A stretch of DNA of 64,000 bases from Corallochytrium limacisporum (GCA_002811645.1 PDIP01000026.1:101695-165694), one strand, 5' to 3'. Positions 48,301 to 57,376 are shown, counted from the first letter of the stretch. The notes: generated by a model from the sequence alone, not told the origin. Program-made: numbers and translations.

Positions 48301-51300
48301 CAGGTTTGCCAAACTCTGGCAAGTCGTGAACAGACAGTTCTGCGGACCACTTCCCAGCTTCGTGCTGCAGAGCTCGAGTTGGCATGGCATCGTGACCAAC
48401 GACCTTCGCTTCTGTTCTTGAGACGTGGAGAAGCCAACAAGGTGATCGATACAATGTTCGCCCAACGCGCCCGCGACAGAGACCTGATGAATGAGCAGCA
48501 GCGTACTATTACTGCAATGCAACAACAATTGCGACAGATGGAGGATGGCAAAGGTCACATGGAGACCGCAACCAAAACATTGAAATCGAAATTCGAAGCA
48601 GTGAGCGAGGACATGTTGAATCGATTGGAAGAGTTGGCACAGGAGATTGCCCGAAAATGGGAACGAGAAGCTGCTCAAAGCTTGACACAAGAGACGCTTC
48701 AGAATTTGATAGAGAAGGATGATGAAAACGCCGGGGTGATTCGAGCTGATGCTACACTGCTTGCCCTCGCCACCTCTCGAGTGTCTGAGGCCATCCTCAC
48801 CACTGGTAACACGTACCTGAAGGAATTGGTGCTCGACGCAAAATATCTTCTAAAGGACTGGCAAACTATTAACCGACAAACCCTGCCCCTTCGTCTAGAT
48901 GACACAGCTGCCTCTGAGAGTTTGTCGCACGTCATCAACACAGACGTATTGCGTGCTTCTGAAGCCCACGAGCGCTCTGTTGCTCTTGAGATGCAAGCGC
49001 TGGACCAGGAGAAGGAACTTGCAGCAGTGCGACAAGAACTACAGGGATTACAATCACTACAGGAAGTGGTTCAGATACGAACAGGTGACAAGGAAGTGAT
49101 CACCGAGCATCTATCAGAGTTCCTCAATGCAGATATCGCAGCCATGACCCGGGAAAGACGAGAGTTGCTGCACCGGGTGCAGCAGTATGAGATAGCGGAG
49201 AGTGAGATGAAGGCAGCTCTTGCAGAGAACGATCGCAATCAGGAAGCGGCAACAACCCGTATTAGCTCATTGCAAACACAGCTGGCAAGAGCGACAAGTT
49301 CACTCGCTCTCGCTGAGGAGTCTCGTGTGGAAGTCGAGAAGAAATTCGAAGACATTCAAGCCGATGCCAATCGTGCTCGTTTGTACCAAGAGAAACTGGA
49401 GATTTCTGAGAGACGGGCGCGAGAACTGGACCTTTTGGTGGTGGATCTTCAGGAGCAACTTAAGAATGAAAAGGATGATCATTATCATCTTGCGCAAATT
49501 GCCGCACAGTTGGAAGAGGCGAATGATCCCCAGCTGGGCATGGAGCCTGAGGCTGCGAGTGAGAGCGCGCGTCTGGTCCAGCTTCAACAGGAGCTTAAGC
49601 AGTCGCGAATGCGTGAGATTCATGTAAATTCACAGCTACAACGTGTGCTGGAGGACCTCAGTGATGCGAAAGTCAGTCCCGAACCTGGCAATAAGCCAGG
49701 TCGGCTGACTGATGATAAACAGATTTGCACAATTCAGACGCTCGAGAGCCAGATAGCCAGGCTCAGGGCAGAACTGGCCAATATGCGGCAATGGAAGGTA
49801 CGAGCCCAGGAGTACCAAGCTCAGACCCGTGCCTCAATGCAAGAAGCTACTCGGACAGCTCAAAGACTCCGAGAGGCGGAACGTGATTACAATAGCAAGC
49901 TGCTGCAATGGCAAAGTTTATCTGAACACGTCGCCGATGTCTTCGCTCAGCAGTCAACCATTGAAGATCAGGATCACTATGACCGTATCGGACGCATCAT
50001 TGACGAGCATAACCGAGGAGGTGTCCTTTTGCAGGAGCTAAATGTTCTCCCTGGAGCTCAGGCATCAGCTCACGTACCGCAGATGAAGGAAAATTTGGCA
50101 GAACTGGAAAGCAAAGTGCAGGATACCTTCTCCAAACTGACAGACATCATTCCCAACGGCTTGTACGACCAGTTGACTTCTTGCTTGTCCCGTGCCAAGT
50201 GGATCGGCGAGCGAGAACCTGGTGACCTTGCCCAGGATGACGAGCTCACCCTCTTTGCTCTTGCAAATCGCACGGCAATGCTCAAACTATACGCTGACAC
50301 TGCGAAACTGTGCTTGACGTCATTAGAGAAGAATCGGAGTTTGAGACATGTGCAGCAGGAAAACGTTAGCCCAAATCTTAAGCCAGGAAAAGCGCGCGGT
50401 AAAGGCAAAGGTAGATCTGGCTCAATGAAGCGGGCCGGCCTGGTCCGGGTGGATCGCACGCTACTCATTGATTTGCGAGCCACAATCTTGGTTCTCTTGC
50501 GCCTTGTGTATAGTCAAATGGCTGGAGCGCAGTCCATTCCCTTCGATGCCGCGCAGAAGGTGATACAGGAAGACCTCTACAGTATGCAAAAACTTCAACA
50601 GGACGCTACAAAGCAGCTAATGAGACGACCTCCGTCCCTGAGCACCTCAACATATTCCTTGTTCGGCAACCCTGCAGTTGCTCAACACCATGATGATACC
50701 GAGGTCAGAAGCGAACCACCAGCAGGTGGAGTCCAGCAGTCGGAGGCAGAGACCGAGGGCAGCATCAGGGAGATGGTTGACTGTGGTGTCCAAGTGGATT
50801 ATCTCAGCGAACGAGAGAACGATCTGCTTCGGGACATTGAGGAACGAGATCAGAGGCTGGTCCAGGCCTCACGGTCCATCGAGGAATTACGCAACACTGC
50901 CACCGAGGCTGCAGATCAATCGGAAGCATTTCGCAGGCGCTTAGTTGCGGAGAAACAAGGCCGTGAGAATCTTGTTGCTCAGCTTTCAGATGCTCGTCGC
51001 TTACTCAAGGAGGCCCATGATAACAATACTGTCCTGGATTCCGAACTACATAAGGAATCAGAGCGTCGCAGAAGAGCCGTGCAGGACAGCAAGACCAAGG
51101 AAGAGCTCATTGGCCATCTTCGTCAAAAGCTGGCCAGTGTTGAAAAGCAGGTGAATCCTTTGAGGGATGATGTCAATGCGCTTGCAAAGCAGAACGAATC
51201 ATTTCGAGTCGAACTGGAGCGTCGAGAGAAGAGCATGAAAGACATGCGGGCGCGTCTGGAGGTTCAGTCCTCACGAAAAACGGATGAAGAGGCCATAATC

Positions 51301-51837
51301 AAAGATTTAGAGAACAAGTCTCACCGCATCCAGCAGCTCCTACTGCAAGTGGAGCAGGACGAGAAGGAAAAGAAGCAACTGCGGCTCCGGGTTAGAGATG
51401 AACAAGAAAGAGTTCGCAAGCTTCAGGAGGAGGCCGAGAACGTGGGATTCTATATTGCACCTCCACGGCAGCTCCTCTTCATGCTGCGCCAGTTTGGTAA
51501 CACGATTTTTGATGTTGCTGTACAGGGGATGAGGGAAAGGGGAGACACTACACTTTCTTCCGAGGTCACAGACGAGGGTCTGCAGCTTACAATGATGTCC
51601 ATTGCTCACGATATGTTAGACATGGGAAGCATGGACTTTGCTACCTTCATGTCTTCTGATGAAGGTACGGAACACATGCAAGCGCTTGCCATGCAAGTGC
51701 CAGAGCTTGCCAGCCTGTACAACGTGATCCAGGAAGTCTTAGCACACGCCTTGCATCCGTCTGGGGACAGTTCTTTGCTGGACGCTTTCAAGGACCTCAA
51801 CACTGTCATGCGGACCGCGCTCATGCCATCAGCCTGA
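45370..51837 (+). CDS. Giant coiled-coil protein with ASH-like N-terminal domain
   Basis: 2155-aa protein. Residues ~5-120 look like an immunoglobulin-type beta domain of the MSP/ASH class: ISFTEVRPGRTYRRLITITN, then LLLRSPDQ and PLRTVTFSVVLREL. ASH domains mark proteins of centrosomes and cilia. A Ser/Pro linker (120-285) follows. From ~290 to ~2000 the chain is nearly continuous coiled coil with heptads, broken near 1600-1800 by helical and basic segments (GKARGKGKGRSGSMKRAG). A folded C-terminus begins near 2010 (FYIAPPRQLLFMLRQFGNTI). I recognise no orthologue. It could be a basal-body or centrosomal scaffold; the ASH call is by eye. Confidence 0.8.
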   Translation: MAEGARTISFTEVRPGRTYRRLITITNESRSQELKNLRVLVANGTDRLLLRSPDQTISTANSSEPINVDPLRTVTFSVVLRELNDNDVALLKQLGPRHRDLLLIEDEEHKLQEAIYVNIAVADNLSSVSSASETAFGVKDRSGSTEFQAETNDEILINLSADHGTSIAGEGEGTEHDLTESNPMSSLEPTEPGRTGKPILGPGRQVPRLEIRSPLTASMAASKVASRSHVSSGSLQEKVAGKSVSLEPRPVPTLERTQGGSARIPQPTLLTSPPAFIPGIDKYAVDETNEDNRQTQEQIVNELTRTNRSLLNQNSLLEEQLSEVQGQLRSLIEEQTEEGRQHSINGRSLEETKAQLSRSRAEVRKLREDVDDLKIELQKMRSVEESLATQKEALIADNENLSLQVVRLRKQKADAELQISTLHETQRELERANTRIETLKKDNTEIGATASSTQLNLEDALSALKQRDAQVESLGHILNEARSAAAVNEQKIKNLKANYMMRLRSERAAVDKLGLELSHAQRRERELLMKQQIHELENAVPTVSNLRGPSGQERSTRPQRHVAVSVQQDAPEIPSFVVDDTSFRTPVSPSRGDQENATSTPIRRSTERRTEDSVVAEPVFPTHEEESNTESSHTQNSVRIMDLERQVASLEAQLQQARRDALLQVTEHNGEIRGIREHFEKTNQAMREAFSRQISSWQARHFDQSRIATAQKKQLDALGRSLQVTRNDLGHLRSQVSEANAQNSILFDTMETLSGCRTTEEREAVLLRSFQAVMISAKNLEDVVQKLGSPHDQGEAADIAETRVLPEESEGMSQAVQEYEREIKALREQLEAQETANLHTCIEKLDVALNADSHIAELKALEARCAALQSMVSKKDEDFDASLGEVHQRFAHDLNTIQVSIESVHNESAHNMGQAGQAAFKQIVTLVTSVRDSLMSGKPDSRNVQVLLSRALQCAHKGGAWSSRAQRRLSGAEEIIRQVCQTLASREQTVLRTTSQLRAAELELAWHRDQRPSLLFLRRGEANKVIDTMFAQRARDRDLMNEQQRTITAMQQQLRQMEDGKGHMETATKTLKSKFEAVSEDMLNRLEELAQEIARKWEREAAQSLTQETLQNLIEKDDENAGVIRADATLLALATSRVSEAILTTGNTYLKELVLDAKYLLKDWQTINRQTLPLRLDDTAASESLSHVINTDVLRASEAHERSVALEMQALDQEKELAAVRQELQGLQSLQEVVQIRTGDKEVITEHLSEFLNADIAAMTRERRELLHRVQQYEIAESEMKAALAENDRNQEAATTRISSLQTQLARATSSLALAEESRVEVEKKFEDIQADANRARLYQEKLEISERRARELDLLVVDLQEQLKNEKDDHYHLAQIAAQLEEANDPQLGMEPEAASESARLVQLQQELKQSRMREIHVNSQLQRVLEDLSDAKVSPEPGNKPGRLTDDKQICTIQTLESQIARLRAELANMRQWKVRAQEYQAQTRASMQEATRTAQRLREAERDYNSKLLQWQSLSEHVADVFAQQSTIEDQDHYDRIGRIIDEHNRGGVLLQELNVLPGAQASAHVPQMKENLAELESKVQDTFSKLTDIIPNGLYDQLTSCLSRAKWIGEREPGDLAQDDELTLFALANRTAMLKLYADTAKLCLTSLEKNRSLRHVQQENVSPNLKPGKARGKGKGRSGSMKRAGLVRVDRTLLIDLRATILVLLRLVYSQMAGAQSIPFDAAQKVIQEDLYSMQKLQQDATKQLMRRPPSLSTSTYSLFGNPAVAQHHDDTEVRSEPPAGGVQQSEAETEGSIREMVDCGVQVDYLSERENDLLRDIEERDQRLVQASRSIEELRNTATEAADQSEAFRRRLVAEKQGRENLVAQLSDARRLLKEAHDNNTVLDSELHKESERRRRAVQDSKTKEELIGHLRQKLASVEKQVNPLRDDVNALAKQNESFRVELERREKSMKDMRARLEVQSSRKTDEEAIIKDLENKSHRIQQLLLQVEQDEKEKKQLRLRVRDEQERVRKLQEEAENVGFYIAPPRQLLFMLRQFGNTIFDVAVQGMRERGDTTLSSEVTDEGLQLTMMSIAHDMLDMGSMDFATFMSSDEGTEHMQALAMQVPELASLYNVIQEVLAHALHPSGDSSLLDAFKDLNTVMRTALMPSA

Positions 51838-51980
51838 CTCAGTACGACTGCTGCGAGTACCGCTTAAGGGGAGACAGAGATTGCAATTAAAAGGCAGACA
51901 AGTGCACCGGCTTAATAATATACATTCAGCTTTAGGATGCCGCGTGATGCTTAGCGTGCCCTCATCTAAAGATCCGCTGC

Positions 51981-52691
51981 TTACGGCGGAGACGCAAAAA
52001 TTCCTCTGCTCCCGCCTCTCATCCCTCCACTGTGCCTTTCCAAAAGGCATCCGGAGTGGTCAACCCCCATCGTATGCCTTGGCCAAAGAAATTGGGAGTC
52101 CTTTAATCCTTCCTTTCTTTTGGTTCTTGGTTCGGTGTACCGTCGTATGACTGTAATTGCAAAATATCCCTCGCCCGCGGCGAGTGGGGAGGGGCGGGGG
52201 TGGGGTGCTGGTGGTTTTTCAACAGCCGTTGTCATATCCGAGGGAGGAAGACCCGTAGAAGGCAAGTTTTTGTCAATATGGCCTTCACCCCCGTGTTCTG
52301 GCACACGCGTACAGCAGAGTGGAGTTGGGGGCCAAGACTTCCCTCCGTCTGGCTGCTTTACTTGTACGTGGCGTGTGTTGGGTATGTTTTGTGTCATTTC
52401 CACTATTGCGCAAGCCGCGTTCGCACAGTCCACATAATTCTTGTGCCTGGGTAAACGTCGGCAGTGTGCCCTCCCCCGTGTCCCACCGCGGCCGAGCTTC
52501 GTTGGCCCGGGCCCTGTTTCCAAGATTTTGCGTCGTACACCGATTACTATGAATGGGTGCCACTCAGAGTTGAGTGGGAGGAAGGAAGAGAAATCGACGG
52601 GAAAAGGGGGAGGGGAAGTGTGCGGTGAGCCTGCGTTGCGCATCCCCTCGGGACATCCCGATTCGTGAGCGCGGGTAGGCGGTATGATCAT
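51981..52691 (-). CDS. Doubtful hypothetical ORF, 236 aa
   Basis: An uninterrupted minus-strand frame, 236 codons from the first ATG (52691; the frame is open to a GTG at 52703). Its length is surprising for noncoding DNA, and its position would give normal spacings: 143 bp to the upstream convergent gene and 146 bp to the divergent methyltransferase. Against it, the translation is Pro/Arg/Gly/His-rich, with no family resemblance, and the DNA is GC-rich with few stops in several frames. Confidence 0.25.
   Translation of the reverse strand: MIIPPTRAHESGCPEGMRNAGSPHTSPPPFPVDFSSFLPLNSEWHPFIVIGVRRKILETGPGPTKLGRGGTRGRAHCRRLPRHKNYVDCANAACAIVEMTQNIPNTRHVQVKQPDGGKSWPPTPLCCTRVPEHGGEGHIDKNLPSTGLPPSDMTTAVEKPPAPHPRPSPLAAGEGYFAITVIRRYTEPRTKRKEGLKDSQFLWPRHTMGVDHSGCLLERHSGGMRGGSRGIFASPP
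52186..52205 (+). other. Single-nucleotide-loop G-quadruplex motif
   Basis: GGGG-A-GGGG-C-GGGGG-T-GGGG: four G-runs of at least four with 1-nt loops, the most stable class of parallel quadruplex. It lies about 630 bp upstream of the methyltransferase start on its coding strand. Confidence 0.9.
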
Positions 52692-52731
52692 TTTGCATTT
52701 CACTTGGAAGAAAATTGCGTTGTTTCTGCGG

Positions 52732-52740
52732 TATTTAAAG
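52732..52740 (+). promoter_or_regulatory. TATA-like element of the methyltransferase gene
   Basis: TATTTAAAG about 100 bp before the ATG. Similar AT boxes precede WAPL (30990), NEK (41179) and the OCA-family gene (58790) by 150-180 bp. Weak evidence, based on sequence alone. Confidence 0.3.
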
Positions 52741-52837
52741 GATTAGAAAGTATTCTAATTGTACCATGTGTCTTAAATCACATAACTAGACAAGACAACT
52801 CAAATGCAAATGTAAGAGAGAAGTTTCTTCAATCAAA

Positions 52838-54004
52838 ATGACTACGGCTCCGATTGATTGCGACACACTGAAACAAATTGTGGCGGCAGATGTTTCCGGA
52901 TCTATGGTAGCCACGGCTGTGGGCTACATTGGTGATGAAATGGGTTTGTTTATGGGCCTTGCCAAGCTAGAAGATACGAAAAAGAGATATGTAACTCCTG
53001 TTGAACTTGCAGAAGCCCTAAACCTGCGTGAAAGATACGTGCGTGAGTGGTGTCGAGCGGCTGCTGGGGCGGGCTACATTAGTAAGAGGCCGCGAGAGGA
53101 CGATTCAACGGATGAAGTTGGTGCCTTTGGAGTAGGTGAAGGCCAGCGGGAGGTGCTGTGCACTCCCGGTGGACCCCACGATCTCACTGGATACTTTGGC
53201 TTCCAGCTCTGCCTTACTAATCCGAAGGTCGCCGAGGGGATCAAGAAGTGCTTCGATCTGTCTTCAGATATGGTGGGCCTCCCTTTCTCATCGTTTGGGG
53301 CAGGTCTAACCGGGTACATGACCCGCATGCACATACCTGCCTTTGAATATATGTTGGTACCGAAGTGGATAGCCCCCTGCATGCCAGACCTGCACAGAAT
53401 GCTGCTTGCTCCCACCAATGGACATAAATCTCGCATCCTCGACGTCGGTTGCGGATGTGGTCACTCCACGCGCAGCCTTAGCCACTGCTATCCCGACGCA
53501 GAGGTTGTTGGCCTTGATCCTGACGAAGAGAGTTGCGAGCAGGCCCGCAATGACTCTAAGAACAGTCCAAACGTGTCTTTCGTGCAAGCAACAGTTCAGG
53601 ACTGGCCGAAACAGGAGCCCAAATTGGACCAGGGCTATGACCTCATCTTGGCCCACGACTGTGTGCATGACATGGCAGACCCTGTCGGCGGTCTAAGGGC
53701 CATGGGTGAATTGTTGGCAGGGGGCAACCCACATGCACGGATTCTGTGGAGCGAGCCCGGTGGTAGCCAGGACCCTTCACAGATGACTTCAGCTAAATCA
53801 CGCGGACGCGTGGCGATTAGTGTATTGCATTGCATGACTGTGTCGCTTGCACAGCCTGGGGGTACAGAAACTGGTGGTGTGGGTACCATCATTGGAAAGG
53901 CCGGTTGCCAGGAAATGGCCAGGAAGGCAGGGCTGACCTTTGAGGAGCTGCCTGCCTCTGACTTCAATCAATTCGTTTTCGCGCTCGGCCGGCCTAGCCA
54001 TTAA
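52838..54004 (+). CDS. SAM-dependent methyltransferase, bacterial-like with winged-helix N-domain
   Basis: 388-aa class I methyltransferase. Residues ~10-130 resemble the helical/winged-helix dimerisation region of O-methyltransferase-like and Rv2258c-type enzymes (VTPVELAEALNLRERYVREW). The Rossmann motif I is ILDVGCGCGHSTRSL at ~198-212, with VVGLDPD as the acidic ribose-binding loop and YDLILAHDCVHDMADP as motif IV. The substrate is unknown. The architecture is common in bacteria and patchy in eukaryotes, so lateral acquisition is possible, but its composition does not obviously differ from neighbours. It converges on PARN with a 92-bp gap. Confidence 0.85.
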   Translation: MTTAPIDCDTLKQIVAADVSGSMVATAVGYIGDEMGLFMGLAKLEDTKKRYVTPVELAEALNLRERYVREWCRAAAGAGYISKRPREDDSTDEVGAFGVGEGQREVLCTPGGPHDLTGYFGFQLCLTNPKVAEGIKKCFDLSSDMVGLPFSSFGAGLTGYMTRMHIPAFEYMLVPKWIAPCMPDLHRMLLAPTNGHKSRILDVGCGCGHSTRSLSHCYPDAEVVGLDPDEESCEQARNDSKNSPNVSFVQATVQDWPKQEPKLDQGYDLILAHDCVHDMADPVGGLRAMGELLAGGNPHARILWSEPGGSQDPSQMTSAKSRGRVAISVLHCMTVSLAQPGGTETGGVGTIIGKAGCQEMARKAGLTFEELPASDFNQFVFALGRPSH

Positions 54005-54096
54005 GACACCTGTCTCAGGCAATAGATACTAAATCAACAAAATACAATGATGACAGGAATGACTTTAACTGTTTCAGCGAACTGTGAAGGCGGCGT

Positions 54097-55839
54097 TCAA
54101 CTGATACGGAATCTCCGCCGGAGGGCACTGGTTAGGTAGCCAATGACTCCACTAGCACCATCTTCGCTCTCACGGCTGCTGCTTGTAGATGACTTTGATA
54201 TAGAGCCGTCCTTGTACTCTTTCCATGAGCCTACTGCAAGATGCTCATAGCTCTTCAAACTCTCGATAGCGTCATCCATTCGTGCCTCGTTGCGAATCTG
54301 AATAAGCACATTGTTCTCATCTAGGAACTTAAAGTTAAATCCACCAACATTGGTCAGGAGCCGGCGGATCAGCTTGTTATCAAACGCATCTTTGCCCTCG
54401 TTCGGCGCAGAACTTAGACGACTGACCACAATAAACTGTGCGTTTTCGTAAGGAGGGCTCTGAGCTTGCGTCAAATGTAACTCCGGATACACACTAAAAG
54501 GGACCGCGATCCGGTTCCCCAAACCCTCCACGGCGTTTAAATAATCACTAAAGCTGGGCTTTTTGGAGTTCATGCTTTCGGGATCGGCAACCTGCTGAGA
54601 TTTTTCCCAAAGTGAATGCGCTAACCACAGGAAATTGGCACCTTGCATGTACGAATCATATCCAGCTTCATGCGCTTGTGCATTCTCGATATAATGGTCT
54701 TGTCCCTCGGCAAAGGTGATCTCGGGAATTAGGTTTGCATGGTCTGACCTCTTTTTCTCGCTCAAAAAGTCGTACAGCATGTCAACGCTTGTAGACTTCG
54801 AGCTGCCACTCACGGTCAAGTTAGCCTCATCTCGCGCATACAAGGCGATGAGCTTTGCGTCATACAAGTTTGGAAAAGCCTCATTCACACCAGCTTTGAA
54901 TTGTGTCAGCGTATCAGGAATGGAGCCTTCAAAATGGTACCAACTAAGTGTTAAATCGAGGACCATATTGTGTCCAATGAGGGGTTTCTTCGACGACTTC
55001 ATCGCATCCCATATCGCACCAAAACCCCATTGTTCCTCCAACATTTCAACCTCCCAATCATCTTGATCAGCCGCTCTAGTTTGCATCGTTGATTTACGCA
55101 CTCGTAGTCCACCCTCCTGGCGAATGAAGCACAATTCAGGGAATCGCTTGGCTAGCTCCTGCCGAAGAATCAAAATGCGTACTTTACCACGAGCCCGGAG
55201 AAAGTAGATCTCGCCAACATTAGCATTTTCATACCAGTTCTTGATTTCCTTGATGGCAATCTCTACTGCTGTCTTGTCGTCATCCCTTTTCACGTCAAAT
55301 TCTTTCTTTTTCTTGGACTTGATTCCACGATCACGCCGGAATTGCAGTGTACGACCCGATTCATTGATCTGCATTTGCTGGCTGTCAAGCACGGTCTGCA
55401 GCTGATCTGTACTTAAATAGGAAAGCCCATCCTTAAAGGTCTTGTTCCAATCAAATCCATTTTGATTTAAGAATTCAATGGCCGATGCCTGCATTGTAAA
55501 CCTTCGGTCACCGCTTGCCTCCGACGTACTCGGAAACAAGTTGAAGTTGTAAACGTGGGCATCAAAGTTCTGTGTGTCCGGATTTTGCTTGTAGAGTGCC
55601 AAACCAAACTGTAAGACCTGAAAGTTGGATGCAAACGATTGCCAGCGCTGATATTTCTCTTCCAGAGAGTCAAGGATTCCCGACCCGGTCGGAGTGATAA
55701 AACTATTGGAGGTGTCACCGGCTGGCGTCGCCAGACTCATCCCAGAGAACTCCAAGTCAAATGCCATGAACGTGCATCCAAGGATATTCTTTTTGATCTC
55801 AGGAAGCTCCTGACGAAAGTTTGCCCTGGTGATATCCAT
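54097..55839 (-). CDS. PARN: Poly(A)-specific ribonuclease PARN
   Basis: 580-aa DEDD-family 3' exonuclease that trims poly(A) tails and matures small RNAs. I start at the ATG at 55839 (MDITRANFRQELPEI), which aligns with known PARN starts; the frame stays open to 56112 but the added 91 residues look random. Catalytic residues: Asp28 and Glu30 in FDLEFSG, then IGHNMVLDLTLSWYHF, and AHEAGYDSYMQGANF with the His and last Asp. All four acidic residues seem present. FPSTS and SAIEFLNQNGFDWNKTFKDG match the PARN-specific insert. An RRM-like stretch (FNFKFLDENNVLIQI) lies near the C-terminus. Confidence 0.96.
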   Translation of the reverse strand: MDITRANFRQELPEIKKNILGCTFMAFDLEFSGMSLATPAGDTSNSFITPTGSGILDSLEEKYQRWQSFASNFQVLQFGLALYKQNPDTQNFDAHVYNFNLFPSTSEASGDRRFTMQASAIEFLNQNGFDWNKTFKDGLSYLSTDQLQTVLDSQQMQINESGRTLQFRRDRGIKSKKKKEFDVKRDDDKTAVEIAIKEIKNWYENANVGEIYFLRARGKVRILILRQELAKRFPELCFIRQEGGLRVRKSTMQTRAADQDDWEVEMLEEQWGFGAIWDAMKSSKKPLIGHNMVLDLTLSWYHFEGSIPDTLTQFKAGVNEAFPNLYDAKLIALYARDEANLTVSGSSKSTSVDMLYDFLSEKKRSDHANLIPEITFAEGQDHYIENAQAHEAGYDSYMQGANFLWLAHSLWEKSQQVADPESMNSKKPSFSDYLNAVEGLGNRIAVPFSVYPELHLTQAQSPPYENAQFIVVSRLSSAPNEGKDAFDNKLIRRLLTNVGGFNFKFLDENNVLIQIRNEARMDDAIESLKSYEHLAVGSWKEYKDGSISKSSTSSSRESEDGASGVIGYLTSALRRRFRIS

Positions 55840-56696
55840 CCTTCGCACGGGGAACGCGCGGAGCGCGTGCCGCAGGAGTGTCCGGCTTACGGACACAATC
55901 GTTACGTCTCTGATATGTGACCCTGAACAACCACTCACATAGTCGTCAGAGGTACCAACAACGGTGTGGAACCATAGAATAGCGCCTGGGAGTTGTGAAT
56001 AACCACTGAGCCAATGGATCGGAAACAAACCCTGAGCGTACCTTTGAAGTACCCGCGTGGGGTAGCTTTTGCAGAACCTCCGGCGGACAAATGGGTACGG
56101 TTGGGCAGCCACCGGAGCTAAGGGGCTCCGATTTCCTCAGATGTCCCGCCTTCCGGAATAAAATAGGCCCCGGTGTGCACTTCCTCTCCTTTCCGCCGAG
56201 AGTCAAAGGAGCCCCTGATGTAAAAGTCAAAACACCGGGGACCCAGAACAAAAATGGCCACGGATACAACCATTGTATTGGGTATCGCCCGCTTGACGTG
56301 GCGGGGCCGAAAAGAAGAACCTGCACCTCCGTCGGGTGGGCCGGTAGTCATTGTACCGGCAATGGTGCGGGCGCGGGCGCCACAAAGGGAAAACAGTGGG
56401 GGGCGCCCTTGGCCCCGAAAAGCCAGAGCGCCACGGCAAGGTCAACTACTGCGTACGGAACACAAAAGGGGGATTAGAACACCTGGAACAAAGCACAGGC
56501 CTGTAATCGCTCTCAAACCATTTATAATCCCTGATGCTTGTGTTCCGTCCCTAGGAAATGCTGTCTAATGGTAAATAGAGACTCAGGTACTTGGGTGTAG
56601 GCCACAGTTGTGGATGTTGAGAGAGCTCTCGCGTGTGACGTGCATCGAAACATCAGGCGGTCTTCGAGAAGGCATTGACTAGTTTGGAAATACACA
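55840..56696. promoter_or_regulatory. Divergent promoter region PARN / proteasome beta-4
   Basis: 857 bp. The left 270 bp are an open continuation of the PARN frame, probably its 5' leader. The middle is GC-rich, with GGGGGGC near 56397-56403. Short plus- and minus-strand frames in the middle have no family resemblance. Confidence 0.45.
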
Positions 56697-57296
56697 ATGG
56701 AATTTCTGGTGGGAGTTACGGGTAAGGGGTTCACCCTTCTGGCCGCAGACAAGATGTCTGCCCGCTCTATTGTAATGATGAAGGATGACGAAGAAAAGAT
56801 CAAAGACGTCTCTGGTCACTTGGCTATGGCCGTAGTGGGTGAACCTGGTGACAACGTTATTTTCCCGGAGTATATTGCAAAGAACGTTAGGTTGTATGAA
56901 CTGCGGAATGGAATCACTCTATCGACACATGCTGCTGCTAATTTTATTCGCAGTGAACTGTCACGGTACCTACGCTCTCGCACTCCGTATCAGGTAAACT
57001 TGTTGCTCGGCGGTGTTGATGGTGATGAATCCGCCCTGTACTTCATGGATTACCTAGGCGCCATGCAAAAGGTTCCATTCGGAGCCCACGGATATGGAGC
57101 TTTCTTCACCATGTCTACAATGGACCGGTACTACAAGCCTGATATGTCTAAAGAGGAAGCATTTGATCTGATGAAAAAGGTACTCGCGGAACTAAACAAG
57201 CGGTTCTTGATCAACATGACCAAGTTTAGCTTTGCCCTGATTACCAGCGAGGGTATTGTGCGTATGGATAGCCTAGATGAGGCCATGGCTGCATAA
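56697..57296 (+). CDS. PSMB2: 20S proteasome subunit beta-4 (PSMB2/Pre1)
   Basis: 199-aa non-catalytic beta subunit of the 20S core. It starts directly with MEFLVGVTGKGFTLLAADKM and lacks the processed propeptide and catalytic N-terminal Thr of beta-1, -2 and -5. Diagnostic pieces are MMKDDEEKI, VGEPGDNVIFPEYIAKNVRL, LRSRTPYQVNLLLGGVDG and AHGYGAFFTMSTMDRYY. These fit PSMB2 much better than other beta subunits. It converges on the Vps62-like gene with an 80-bp gap. Confidence 0.97.
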   Translation: MEFLVGVTGKGFTLLAADKMSARSIVMMKDDEEKIKDVSGHLAMAVVGEPGDNVIFPEYIAKNVRLYELRNGITLSTHAAANFIRSELSRYLRSRTPYQVNLLLGGVDGDESALYFMDYLGAMQKVPFGAHGYGAFFTMSTMDRYYKPDMSKEEAFDLMKKVLAELNKRFLINMTKFSFALITSEGIVRMDSLDEAMAA

Positions 57297-57376
57297 GGTG
57301 CTTTCTGTATAAGTCTTAAGCAAATTGTGATCGGGCCCTACACATGAACATACAATGAAGTCTATAATATAGCTTT

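Larger units (their letters stand above)
51838..52837. other. 1 kb spacer with strong G-quadruplex motif
   Basis: It holds a hairpin CTCGCC-CGC-GGCGAG (52170-52184) followed by an excellent quadruplex motif at 52186-52205. TATTTAAAG at 52732-52740 lies ~100 bp before the methyltransferase ATG. A long minus-strand frame crosses most of the spacer and is listed separately as a doubtful gene. Confidence 0.5.

Noticed and set aside
55840-56112. N-terminal extension of PARN by 91 residues
   Set aside because: PARN proteins start at the MDITRANF-type sequence; the extension looks random and no organelle signal is convincing.
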